Assembly: GCF_921293095.1 (NCBI RefSeq)
Contig: NC_060256.1
Location: 86,645,851 to 86,709,850, forward strand
Direction: 5' to 3'
Length of the DNA stretch: 64,000 nucleotides
From: Ischnura elegans
Taxonomy: Eukaryota; Arthropoda; Insecta; Odonata; Coenagrionidae
Shown in pieces: positions 45,924 to 56,365 of this stretch. The notes under the pieces are model-generated. The model ran no database searches. It was not told the origin of the DNA and saw only the letters and a program-made list of their open reading frames with translations. Positions within the stretch are counted from its first letter, which is position 1. The number at the start of each line of letters is the position of its first letter. Both the position numbers and the translations under genes were made by a program.

Positions 45924-46065
45924 TACCGGCCAACCTAAATCGGAGTGTGTGCAAGGGGCCGAAGTTCGACTGAACAAAAAACGTTGACCATAACTAGCCA
46001 CAACAATCAGGTTACTCCTAATCCAGATCAGAAGTAATCCGATTGTCGTTATCGTTAATACCTTG

Positions 46066-46355
46066 CAGTGGCGTAGGTAACTAGGAATGTGCTTTGGGAG
46101 GGGGGGGGGATGAGAGGGGATGTGCGAAGGGCGACCCCCCACCCACCACCCCCCATTTTAGGAAAATATTGGAAAAATGACATGCCTGCAAATACATTTT
46201 ACTTAATTTTAGCACTTAAAATTTGAGTTTCATTAAAAGGCCACGTTGAAATTTGCTGTAAGTCAAAACTAGACAATAGTTTTGAATATTATTTTTATTT
46301 CTCTAAGGCTTTTGGGGGGGTCTACCCCCCTCATCCCCCCATAGTTACGCCTCTG
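46066..46355. mobile_element. hAT-type MITE (GTAACTA family)
   Basis: Begins CAGTGGCGTAGGTAACTAGG and ends CATAGTTACGCCTCTG. The octamers ATACCTTG and ATATCTTG differ at one position. It includes the AAACTAGACAATAGTTTT block shared, inverted, with 39749-40332. Confidence 0.85.
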
Positions 46356-46444
46356 ATATCTTGTATGATGTTGGGCACGATATGGTGGAAGTTCTTAATA
46401 TTTACAAAATTAGAAATGTCTAATTTTACTAGTTATCGTTAATA

Positions 46445-46606
46445 AATACACCAGCGGATGAAGTTCGCCATGAATTATTGACTTAGCCGGGATTCGAACC
46501 CGGCTAAGTCATTTTTTTCATGGTGAGCTTCATCCGTGGGTGTATTTAACTAAGCACCCGTGCGCGTGACTGCGTACAAAGTAACTTGTTCCTGCAGTGC
46601 TTTTAA
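46445..46606 (-). mobile_element. SINE with an internally inverted tail, 11-bp target duplication
   Basis: TATCGTTAATA is repeated exactly at 46434-46444 and 46607-46617. On the minus strand the element starts AAAAGCACTGCAG like the SINE at 19136-19373. It then carries the family tail backwards, the B box GGTTCGAATCC, and the tail forwards to GGTGTATTTA. The two tails (46445-46491 and 46500-46548) form a long hairpin around the B box. The A box region is lost. Confidence 0.8.
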
Positions 46607-46639
46607 TATCGTTAATAGATACGTTTTTCGTTCAGCCAA

Positions 46640-46745
46640 ACTTATTCATTCACCCTGATGATGATGGATGAGTCGTCCGTTGCAACGTTTGATGTTTACA
46701 ACGATTTAAACCGGTGGAAACCCCGAGGAGACTTCACGCAGATAG
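46640..46745 (+). mobile_element. possible Penelope-like element 3' region
   Basis: CACCCTGATGATGATGGATG, then GTCGTCCGTTGCAACGTTTG and GTGGAAACCCCGAGGAGACT resemble the segment following the coding region of Penelope-like elements. No reverse transcriptase or GIY-YIG remnant was found nearby. Confidence 0.3.
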
Positions 46746-47066
46746 TAGTAAAGTTTACTTACCTAAGGTCTTCCTACGGCGAGCGGACGCCGGGTATTCC
46801 ATTAGGGTGAAGTTCGCCGGCAAAAACCTAGCGGACACAACACACTACCACCTCTTACAACACATTCGCGAAGACTGAACGAAAAACCAGCGCTTCGATA
46901 CGTCACGGGAGAAGTGCCAGGCAGTCGAATTCCGCGTCGCGACGCTGAGTTTGACAGAGTGGTTGATAAAGGCATTTACTCACCTGACGAATTCAGTTGT
47001 CACGGCATCTTCATTTACGATTCATTGCTCTGCTAGCCTGCAATACAGTTCGTGCTTGAGGAGCAT
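46746..47066. other. no recognisable gene
   Basis: CpG-containing sequence (46780-46950) with no frame or repeat that I recognise. It may be the remainder of the possible Penelope-like segment to its left. Confidence 0.4.
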
Positions 47067-47068
47067 TA

Positions 47069-47654
47069 CAGTAGATTCCGTTTAATGGGTCCAGTGGTTA
47101 CTTGGAGTAGATCTTGAAGAACAGAACTCAATAGAGGAATATCCCAGAGTATTCTCCGCTTAATTGGGACAGCATGCTGCTTTATTGGGCCATGAGTCGG
47201 CGACATACACTCTATACTCGTGACCAAATTAAAATTTTTGTTTTCAGAATGCTATATTTTATATTTTCCTCCTTTGATTGACTCTTATTTTCACAAATGT
47301 TCCTATTCTTACCCTATTTTGAAAGCTCTTGTTGTTATAATATCCGCAAGAGGATAGGGCTTTTCTTTAATAGTAAAATACATTCATTCAGCGTCGCCCG
47401 AGTCTGTGAAATATATTTTTGACTAAATTTTTATAATTCTTAAATCATAATAAATTATCTAAACTCGCTGATTTATTAATCAAATTAATAGTTTAATAAA
47501 CTTATGTTGCATTATGAACATTCTTTAGTCTTCTTTCTATCATTTCAACGTTTGTTTATGTCCATATACAGGATAGTTCGCCTAATCGGGGCAGCCGCTT
47601 AATTGGGGCAAAGCGCACAAGTCCCGATATGTCCCAATTAACCAGAATCTACTG
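47069..47654. mobile_element. pogo/Tigger-like MITE
   Basis: TA (47067-47068) is followed by CAGTAGATTCCGTTTAATGG. The right end reads CAATTAACCAGAATCTACTG. The termini are imperfect inverted repeats starting CAGTA, typical of pogo-like Tc1/mariner elements with TA targets. Several TTAATTGGGACA-like units are repeated inside both ends. A minus-strand fragment of the same family lies near 48528-48568. No transposase frame. Confidence 0.75.
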
Positions 47655-47689
47655 TTTAACCTTTTTCTAATGTTATTTGGTATGGTATT

Positions 47690-47995
47690 TAGAGAAGGCT
47701 ACCGACAGCTGAGATCATTTCCGCCATAAGGGAAGAATGGGGAAAGTAAGGGCGTAGTGAAACCCGGCGTCGGCATTAGCCTGCTCTATACGAAAGGTGC
47801 CAATGGGACCACGGCTGAACGTCCTATCTGACGGACGGAGTGTTGCGCTTGAAATGCCCTCCACACATAATTCAAGCAGAGATCGGGTATAGTCTCTGAA
47901 AATTCTCTGCCACCGCCGGGATTTGAACCCGAGCCCACGGGGTGGGAAGCCAACACCATAGCCACCAGACCAATCTTATTCCTCATACAGTTTTT
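47690..47995 (-). mobile_element. tRNA-derived SINE, long version
   Basis: On the minus strand, TGGCTATGGTG is a good A box and GGTTCAAATCC a good B box (about 47920-47965). The body extends to about 47690. The body CATTAGCCTGCTCTATACGA then AAGGTGCC is shared with the SINE at 58003-58960, where a piggyBac-like element sits between the two halves. Confidence 0.8.
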
Positions 47996-48163
47996 CATTC
48001 ACATAGATATTCCATCTTTCGCTAATTACTGTCGATGTTATTCACAATTTAATTTCTAATTGTAGTACTAGAATTCCTAAAATGTCTTATCATTACCAGT
48101 TACAGTATTATTTGTTAGTAACCTAATTTTTCTTCTGATTTATTATTTTGTTATTCCTATACA

Positions 48164-48449
48164 CAGGGGCGCAGCCAGGAATTGAGGCTAGGAGGGGTTT
48201 TAGGCGCAGCTAATACGTTGGTGTCTGGGGGTATGGCATACCCGCCAGGGTAAGCGGGAGGTGCGGGGGCCCTCCCAGAGAAAAATTAGGAGATAAATAT
48301 GAGTTTTACGACTTTCTGAGGGATATTTTATGAATCCTTACAAATTTCTCTAAGTAAAATTAATGCAATTAAGTAAAATGGATTTAATTTTTTTTAAATT
48401 CGGAGCGCTGTGTTTTATCCCCCAAAACCCTCCCCTCGCTGCACTACTG
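48164..48449. mobile_element. hAT-type MITE with perfect 8-bp target duplication
   Basis: CCTATACA occurs at 48156-48163 and 48450-48457. Termini are CAGGGGCGCAGCCAGG and CGCTGCACTACTG. The body matches 45615-45923. The G-run is eroded here, so this copy is older or lost the homopolymer. Confidence 0.9.
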
Positions 48450-48736
48450 CCTATACAGATGTAACTTCCCGTCCCTGTAGCCGTTGCAGAAAATGATTGC
48501 TTGAAACGATCATTTTCCAGTCTTATCCATGGCCCAATAAAGCGGCATGCTGTCCCAAATTGGAGATATCGCTCGAAGCTGATAGAAAAAAAATTATCGT
48601 AGGATTCTGACTTTTGGACATGACGTCAATCAATCCTTCGTGTTCGTTTATTTTCCGTAACTACGTAAGACATGAGTGCTCAAATTAAAACGATCTCTTC
48701 TTTGGACGGCTATGAGTCAAGAGTACTGCATTACAC

Positions 48737-48991
48737 CAGTGGCGTAGCCAAGAATTTTGTTCCGGGGGGGTCCAAAATCAGAGGGGAAATTAAAAAAAAA
48801 GGGTACTAAGTAATGGGTTTTAAACTAATTTTAATGCTTTTCATGATCAAAAAACTTCATTTGTTGGAGAAATATTTTTCATTCATGATTTTTCAATATT
48901 TATTTTATTTCACGAAGGAACATAATTGTGTTTTTGTATTTTGGGGAAAGGGTGGTCCGGACCCCCTGGACCCCCCCTGGCTACGTCACTG
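48737..48991. mobile_element. hAT-type MITE (GTAGCCAGG family)
   Basis: Starts CAGTGGCGTAGCCAAG and ends CTGGCTACGTCACTG. Octamers CATTACAC and CATTAGGC agree at 6 of 8. Its inner sequence (AATTTTAATGCTTTTCATGA) is related, inverted, to the middle of 34903-35175. Confidence 0.85.
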
Positions 48992-49095
48992 CATTAGGCT
49001 TTGTCACAGTCGTATCCCCTTCGAATGACACTAACATGGCTGCCCAACTGGGGGGTAAATTTCTTGTTGCACTTCTTCGCTAAACTACGGCAAAG

Positions 49096-49806
49096 CAGTG
49101 GTAGATTAAGGGGTATTCAGAGGGGAGGCAGGCCGTAACTTCCCCGTAATTTCTGGAAAAATTGAGAAAAACTATATTAGGTGACTCTCCAATGAAAGTT
49201 TTGATTTCACCAGCTTATCAAGCAATGATTCAAAATAATCGATAATTACCTAAAAGCCACATGTCCACGCATACCAGATTTTAGACGAATTCAGTGAGTT
49301 AATAAAAAATGCAAAATGTTCCACATAGGAGTCATTTCTCTCAAGAAATATTTGATAATAATGATGTCGATGGAGGCTGAAAATTTGGGGTTTTATTAGT
49401 AACACAGGAATGCCTACTAATTCAAGTGGGAAATGTATTTGGAAGTACCTCGCGTCAGCTAGTTACCCTGGAAATAGGCAGCACTTCCTGCATTCCAAGT
49501 ATTTCATTAGGATAGGTGAGTCATAGCTGAAATAATTAGAGTCAAATTCAAAGTGATGCCTTAAAATTTTAAACTAAGGTACAGCTATAGTTCCTAGCAG
49601 ATGTGGGGGGGGGGGGGTGCGAAGTAAAATCTGCCACTCCCCTGGTAATTTCTGGAAAAATTGAAAGTACGGTAATTTGTGGCTCTCCAACATTTGTTAT
49701 TAGATACTTTCCTGTGCATATCAAACCTCTGACAAATTACTTCTAAAACGTGTTGCATACCACTATAAGATCATCCCCCCAAAACAATCACCTTAATCTG
49801 CCCCTG
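49096..49806. mobile_element. hAT-type element with internal tandem duplication
   Basis: Ends CAGTGGTAGATTAAGGGG and CACCTTAATCTGCCCCTG are inverted repeats of the CA-TG-G type. Two internal stretches are direct repeats: TAATTTCTGGAAAAATTGA at about 49158 and 49658, with GGCTCTCCAA-like sequence after each. A TAGCTGAAATAAT block at about 49527 recurs just outside the right end. The flanking octamers do not match, so it may be two overlapping elements. Confidence 0.55.
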
Positions 49807-49995
49807 GTTAATAGCTGAAATAATAGCCAACAGATTTACGGTGATGCCATCTTAAAGATTTAAATAAAGGTTACTCACATTAGCCATTCTTCTCCCAAGG
49901 GTAAGCAGTCACCTTTGCACTAGTGTTGAAGGTATAAAAAGATCTTTCATCAAACTGGAAGAATAAAAAAAAACACACCTCCTGATGATTCACTG

Positions 49996-50001
49996 TTTAT
50001 T
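49996..50001 (-). terminator. candidate polyadenylation signal AATAAA
   Basis: AATAAA on the minus strand is followed by CAGTGAATCATCA, a plausible cleavage region, and then by a G/T-rich run. It fits the 3' end of the transcript that includes the exon at 54472-54642. Confidence 0.5.
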
Positions 50002-53000
50002 ATAAATACAAATAAAATTAATATATTCATATCATAAAACGTTCATTTTATAAATGTTTACAAATGGATTCATTAACATTTTTTCGTCCTCCAAATAGTA
50101 CAAATCACAGATGACGCAAGCATTCCATGTCCACCTGCTTGGGAAGAATAAATCAAAGAGGACTCGGGGTGTGCGCACGCAAGAGAGAGATAAACAACTA
50201 ATGAGAACGCACCATTGTTGCTGCGCACCGCTCTCAGAGAGGCAGCAAGCGTTCCCCCCACACAATAGACGAGCCAATTAAACAAATAACGCATGCATGT
50301 GAAATGCACATGCCGCATACAATATCAGTTGGTAAACCTCGTGTATTCTTTTGTTACCTCAATATGCCTTCTTTTCGATAAATTCTCATTGTTAGTGATG
50401 AAGGTAGAAAGGAACCATATAGTGATGACATAAAAAATGGGGTAATGCACAGTACCTAGTTTACGTACAGGTCAAAATAGAAGACATTTTATGTACATAC
50501 ATTACAGCATTAAAGTTCATCAACTTTTTCATACATACGATCTAAATGAAATCAAGTCAGACAAAAGTCCTTGCATGAAAAAAAATATTTACCTGTCAAC
50601 AAATGAGAATAATTTAACCTGAAATTTTCATCTAAAAATGAATACAGATAGTTCTATACTTCAAAAATATTCAATACAAGTGACAAACAATGTCTTTCTT
50701 TGGATACAGTGAATGATTATTAATTACGCTTAAAAGTATTATTTCCAATTATTTCAGTGCAGTCCTCTTTAGTCACACGAAAAGCAATCCTCAGAATTTT
50801 TCACAGGAAATCAAAAAAATTGCAGTTAATAACTATTGTAAGTCATCTGCAAGAACTTTTGTTGAATGCAATACCTAAAAATCAAAGCACCATTAGTAAG
50901 ACTATTCTGATGAAGCTCGTATTCCTCATCAGGCAAAAATTAAAAATAGGTATCTTCTAAAAAAGATGTCAGATGAAATTATAAGAGAGAGTATTAGAGG
51001 AGATAGATAAATCTGGTGTATGTACTGCCAAATTTTTGTTGCCTATAAATATTAACAAGTGTTAGGTGTTAGCAATTTTACATGCAGCTCAAGTATCACA
51101 AATATTTTCAACATTTTTTTCAGTCCATGTATTTGTATTTTTTGCATCCAGGCATGATAGCAAAAGTACAGTGAAGAACAATTTGATACATATACTTCAA
51201 CATGTATCACAGATTAATTTTCAAACTAAAGGGTTGCGAATCTTGGCGGATACTGAGCTCCCATTTGCTTAAGTCTTACCCTTACATAAGTCATTCAGGC
51301 AGATAACATTGACAACAGGAATGGCAATAGCAGATGTATACATGCATAGGATTCAGGTTTCAAGTCAATAAATAATTAACTTAGTAACCCTCTTGAGTTT
51401 CCTTAAAATATATAGCTTTCTGTGAGCTTTCACTTTCATTTTCCTCCAAGTAAAGGACATTTATAGATATATACATGTAGGCTTACATAAAGCCTCAACT
51501 ACTGTCTCTGCTGTCTGTGCCTATTTTCAGTAACAATTAATCATAAATAGGCTTTCTCTAACACTTACCAGCATTCACCGAACAGCGAACATGGTAATAA
51601 CCACCAATCTGAAGAGGAATTAGTATTCTGTTTCTGATTCACACAATCTTTGCAACACAGATCAATAATTTAAAAGAGTATCGCATTGAGCTCCTTTTAA
51701 AATACTACTCTAAATTTATAAATAAAAGTGTACTAGCATGTTCTCCTCGCACAATTCATTAATATGTGAGCACGAAAAAAAGATGGTGGTTGCCTTATCC
51801 ATACAAAGAGTAAAAAGTCAGATTTTTAACATTAATAAATGCCACAAGTTGAACACAAAGTTGAAGATCTCCTTCCTTCAGTGAAAATAGGAAACAGTGG
51901 CATGAACGCATCAGTTAAATAGTGATGCCTGGTCCAAAAAAAATTCAGTGTGTATAGTAACTGTCACCACAAAAAGATCAAAATGCATATGGTCCTGCTT
52001 AACCATGGAAATGTTAAAAACACGGAATGAGTAATCATAGCATTATTTACTCTAAAGAGTATCATCGGCATGAAAAAGTTCATCCATGCATTTCTTTGCT
52101 TTTCCTTTGTACATGACAAGAACAATGTTTTTTATTGTGGAATTTAGTTGGAAAAAATTTTCCACGACAAGGAAGCAATATAATGGTTTGAATGTATAAT
52201 GAGATATCTTCAGATATGAAATTCAGACCACCAATTCAACAATAGTGCACATTGCTATGATTCATTGGCTGGAAATGGAGCTTGAATGCAGCTATGCAAC
52301 GTTCAAAATACTTAATTCATTCAGAAAATTAATGAAATCAGTCCTGCAAAATGTGAGGATGCGGTGATCATTTAAGTAATTTACTCTTCAAGCAAATCAT
52401 GACTTTTTACGATGGTACAAGCATAACATGAAAAAATGCGATTCAATTTTTTGTAATTGGTAATTTTTCAGCACCTAATAATATTTAAATGCAAAATACA
52501 TTGGTCTATGGTTCATAAGTATAGATGGTTGTCAGACATCACATGATACTAAAAAAATTAAAAAACTAGGTATATACAAAGCAAAATATTTTGTAGTGTG
52601 GACAAGATACTCAAAAAAGGAAAACTCATGTAAAATTAAGTTGATAAAAATCACTAGTGCGTGCACACAATACCTACAAACCTTTGACTTTCTATTCAAA
52701 TCATACAAGTTCCCCACAATCGATAAAATTTCCTTAGGGGATCCAAGAGAAACATGTCACAAATAATTAAAACAACTTACACATGAAAATGGTTATCACA
52801 CAAGGTATGTACACATCATAACCTTCAAATGCTAAACAGCCTTATGACTTCATAATTAAACCATAAGTTCGTATCCTTTGTACATCGTAACACTCAATAA
52901 TTTACACTTTAATTAAGTCAGTTTTTTAAACTTTTCATAAATTATGACCCTCATATTATAATTTTTGTGCTGTAGGCATATTATAATCGTAAACTAATAA

Positions 53001-53272
53001 TTTTAACAAATATGTATTCATTAGGTTCAATATCAGAGAATTATGTATCGGTATTCATTATGGGAACTAATAAAATTCACCATCAACGTTTGTCTCAGTA
53101 AAAGCTACAGTTAATATACTAAGTACAAGATTTTTATATTAAATGACTAGTTTTAAATGTTATAATTTCAGCTCAGTAATCACACTGGTGGCAGCAACAG
53201 AGAGAAAATCTTTCAGAATGAATTACTGAAATACTGATTGTATGGAAACAAATATCCAATGTACCCTGAGTA

Positions 53273-53571
53273 TCAAACCAGAACACATGTGATATAAAAC
53301 GAAAATTTGAGACATTTTGAACCCAAAATGCATAACAGATGATGCTCCATACATGGCAAAAGAATCTCAAGAATATGGTTAAAGATAGCCTTGTACCAGG
53401 AAGGTACCTTATATAGATTAGGGGGATATCTGATACCTACATTAATAGGAAGGAAATGTAGATTTCTCAGTATTCTTTGTCTTTTAAGATTGATGATTGG
53501 GAAGTCTGTTAGGAACTGAATAAATGACTCAAACGTTTCATCTTTGAAATAAGATAACCTCTCTCCAATTC
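53273..53571 (-). CDS. unassigned open stretch behind a strong splice acceptor
   Basis: On the minus strand, TTTTATTTTAACAG precedes an open frame from 53571 that runs 98 codons to a TGA at 53275-53273. The peptide begins IGERLSYFKDETFESFIQFL, continues INLKRQRILRNLHFLPINVG and then YPPNLYKVPSWYKAIFNHIL. Composition looks protein-like (amphipathic, few low-complexity runs). A donor-like AAG|GTACCT lies at about 53407. I do not recognise a family. It could be a terminal exon of another gene, an alternative exon of the myosin gene, or a chance frame in its 3' UTR. Confidence 0.25.
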
Positions 53572-54471
53572 CTGTTAAAATAAAACATAAATGCACAAAG
53601 CACTAAACTCGTGTTAAGTAAGCTATTAGATTCAGCTATAATGAAAGCATACTGCCAATATTCATACAGAGAGCAGATAGATTATGTGTGATTTTTTGAC
53701 CCTCTCGCTAAAACTCTAATAAATCTCCAGGAAAAAAAATCATGCTAAAAAAATGGCTAATGTTTTATGCACCCCACAAGTTATCTAACCAGAAATCAAT
53801 GCAATACACTTGATAGACACAGCTGAATACTATCATCCAAAGTTCCATTGTGTTTCTTTGGTTTAGAATCAGGTACAAAGAAATGTAATTTTTTAAACAA
53901 CTCTTCCGCACAGCACCTTTAAATTGGCTCAAAAATCCCCAATGGTAAACATTCATAGACTTATTAACTTATTAGACAGATAAATACCATTATGAAAAGT
54001 ATTGAAACAAATGCAAAAGTTCAAGGTACTTTCTGACACAAAAAATAGTTATAAAAACAATAGAAATAAGGATGAGAGTCACAAAAGGTAAAATCACAAT
54101 CCAAATCAACCCAGAAAGCTGAATGGAATCATAAACATTTTGGAGTGGCAACAACACAGGATATCAGATCACAATTCAAAGAAACGGTCATGAATATCTG
54201 ATAGAAAGTTGGTTTGGAAGTGCTTCTGACCTTTATTGTCCTTGTCTATGCCAGAAGGCGGCACTAACAGAAACCCAGGCCTTTTCCTTTGACACAGGGC
54301 ATGGCACACAACCAGACGACACCTTCAAGGAATTGTTGCAATCTATGCTCGGCAGTCATTCAGTCTGATACGGTTCATCCAAAAATCGCTAGTACAAGGT
54401 TCATGTCGAGTAGAATGCACCAACAAAATTACATTTTGGATTCAAGAGAGCCATAGGAAGACACTTGATGC

Positions 54472-54642
54472 TTAACTGATGGGTGTTTCTTCAGATACAA
54501 TAGGTGGTGCTGGTTTATGCAGTATACTCACTGGCCTGTTTATGCTCTTCGACTTGGCTTTGTTGATTTCCCGGCGACGCAACTCATGAGGCGACTGCAA
54601 AACTTCTGTATACTCCCGAATCAAGCTGGCAATTTGGAAAGC
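54472..54642 (-). CDS. MYO15: myosin XV-like, last coding exon (end of FERM domain)
   Basis: Exon bounded by an acceptor TTATGTTCCAG| (54643-54653) and the stop TAA (54474-54472). It encodes 56 residues in phase 0. AFQIASLIREYTEVLQ is the C-terminal helix of a FERM F3 lobe and continues directly from VILTTTQ, the end of the exon at 57257-57460. A basic stretch ELRRREINKAKSKSINRP follows, then the tail SILHKPAPPIVSEETPIS. In the MyTH4-FERM myosins this lobe binds cargo tails at filopodial and junctional tips. The match to insect myosin XV (Sisyphus/Myo10A) is from memory of the family, not a search. The two-exon join and phase are seen directly. Confidence 0.7.
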   Translation of the reverse strand, partial: AFQIASLIREYTEVLQSPHELRRREINKAKSKSINRPVSILHKPAPPIVSEETPIS

Positions 54643-54833
54643 CTGGAACATAACAGCAACATATGCATACAGTGGATGCTCATTTTTGTGAGTACAAAAT
54701 ATAGTGAAAATCTCATTACAACGAGTGATTGGTATCGTCACCAATCCTACGATTAATCTGTTAAAAAAACATTGATATAGCAAGAACAAGAAGTCATTGC
54801 CATGATTTGTACTCAGTATATCTATTCCACATA

Positions 54834-55548
54834 CAGCAGACTCCCGATTATCCAGCTACACTTTATCCGTGTTGTGGATTATCCGTGCATGATTTTCACT
54901 CTCGCTCAATTTTTTCCGCAATCTTAACTTTAAAAAATAAAATCGGATGCAAAATCATCGGGATTGCTGCATTAATGCCAGGATACATCGGGCTTATTAT
55001 TCCCGTCAGAATCCCATTTGTAAAACGGAAGCAATTGCGCGCTAGTTGCATTCACGGGAGTACCGTGTTTCTGTTTTCCAAGCTTTGCAGTGCCCAACCG
55101 CGCTCCGTGATCACGGAATGATGTCTCGCAGCAGTTTCAACCCCGGCAACTTGAGCGAGACGTGACTACGTGGCGTGGTGCCTGATAGCGTAGTTTCCGA
55201 CGTCGATCAGCGGTTTTGAAACATTTGTGCAAACCACTTTTCTGTACCCTTGATCACGCAGCCACGGATGTGTGGTTTTCAAAACCAGGCCTTAAATGGA
55301 GCATTAATAATATGAGTATAACCATATTATCGCCGCTAAAAAGATTGCGAACTGGCAAAGAAAGCTCTCATTGAGTCCAGGAAGCACTCTAAAATAACAG
55401 AATAACTGCATAAGTAATAATATATTGTTTGTTTTACGTAAATTATGAACAATTCAAGACATTTAAGTGAAAGTTTGGGTTATCCATGTTTACCGATTAT
55501 TCGTGCCTTCCCTCCCCATCATTAGCCTGGATAATCGGGAATGTACTG
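54834..55548. mobile_element. pogo/Tigger-like MITE in the intron
   Basis: TA is followed by CAGCAGACTCCCGATTATCC at the left. The right end reads GGATAATCGGGAATGTACTG. The termini are imperfect inverted repeats of the CAGTA-type seen at 47069-47654, with further GGATTATCCGTG-like units subterminally. The middle (about 55000-55280) is CpG-containing unrelated filler. No transposase frame survives. Confidence 0.75.
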
Positions 55549-55696
55549 CAGATATACTGACTATACTATAGACCTATCAGTAGGTATATCTAGGTATATC
55601 TCTTCAGAGTGGAGCACAACTACGTAGTTTCCTTGAAAGTAAATAGGAGCACCCATTTTACCAGTTATGGTAGAAATAATCCCATTATAGTGCTAA

Positions 55697-56365
55697 TAGG
55701 GTAGTTTCCTTCATCAAAGAAAACGAAAGGCATTGATTGCGATTCGTTACCCACCATTAGTGTATTCATAATATGCAAATTATTTGGTTTTAGAAATACC
55801 AGTTTAAAAGAATGGCAATGGTCAATTTTAACCTCATTTGAAAAAGGCCAGATTGCGATTGCGCCCATGCGATTCCACTCCACGTGACGTCACAGGGACC
55901 TAGTTTCTACACGAGAGGATAGGAGTTTTACATCGTCTGAGATTACCAATGCATGCATGAGTCACAGAGCTCAGGGAAACATCTCTTAATAATCACTTAT
56001 TAAAATTGTCTAAGGTCGGAAAGTTTCCCTTGTTTGCTAAGGTAGTTATAATCCTTATTTAAGTCAAGCGCTACCTGCTAGCAGGGTACTCTGCTACCTG
56101 CTAGCAGCCTGCGTCGTATCAGCGCTCAAGCCTCGCCTCAAGGTCACCTCACAGGGCAGCAGCGGGAACCATAAATACGTCACATGGACTTTTTCCCATC
56201 ATTCCTACTTACCCGTCGCGTTTTCACGCACTTGAAAATTTTCACTTTTCATTGAATCGCGAAAAATAGATATCGTCATTTAAAAATGTAAAAGTGTGAA
56301 ATGCGTACTCCAGGAGAAATAAACTTTCAATTTAGGCAATAAAAAAATAATAGGAAACCACCCTA
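55697..56365 (-). mobile_element. 0.66-kb TA-flanked MITE, copy E
   Basis: Inverted relative to copies A-C: TA-GGGTAGTTTCCTTCATC at the left and TAGGAAACCACCC-TA at the right. It is complete, with CACGTGACGTCACAG (about 55880-55894) and the CTGCTAGCAG palindrome. It sits in the intron of the myosin XV-like gene. Confidence 0.85.

Larger units (their letters stand above)
49980..54471 (-). other. probable 3' untranslated region of the myosin XV-like gene
   Basis: About 4.5 kb of AT-rich sequence follows the stop codon on the minus strand, with none of the repeat families that fill the rest of the window. It ends at a canonical AATAAA (50001-49996), with a GGTGTGTTTTTTTTT-like downstream element at about 49983-49965. 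Absence of repeats and a good poly(A) signal support a single long 3' UTR. Upstream alternative signals may exist. One open stretch inside is listed separately. Confidence 0.5.

Noticed and set aside
50032-50318. Two overlapping minus-strand small genes
   Set aside because: They sit in the presumed 3' UTR, overlap in different frames and have no start context or domain.
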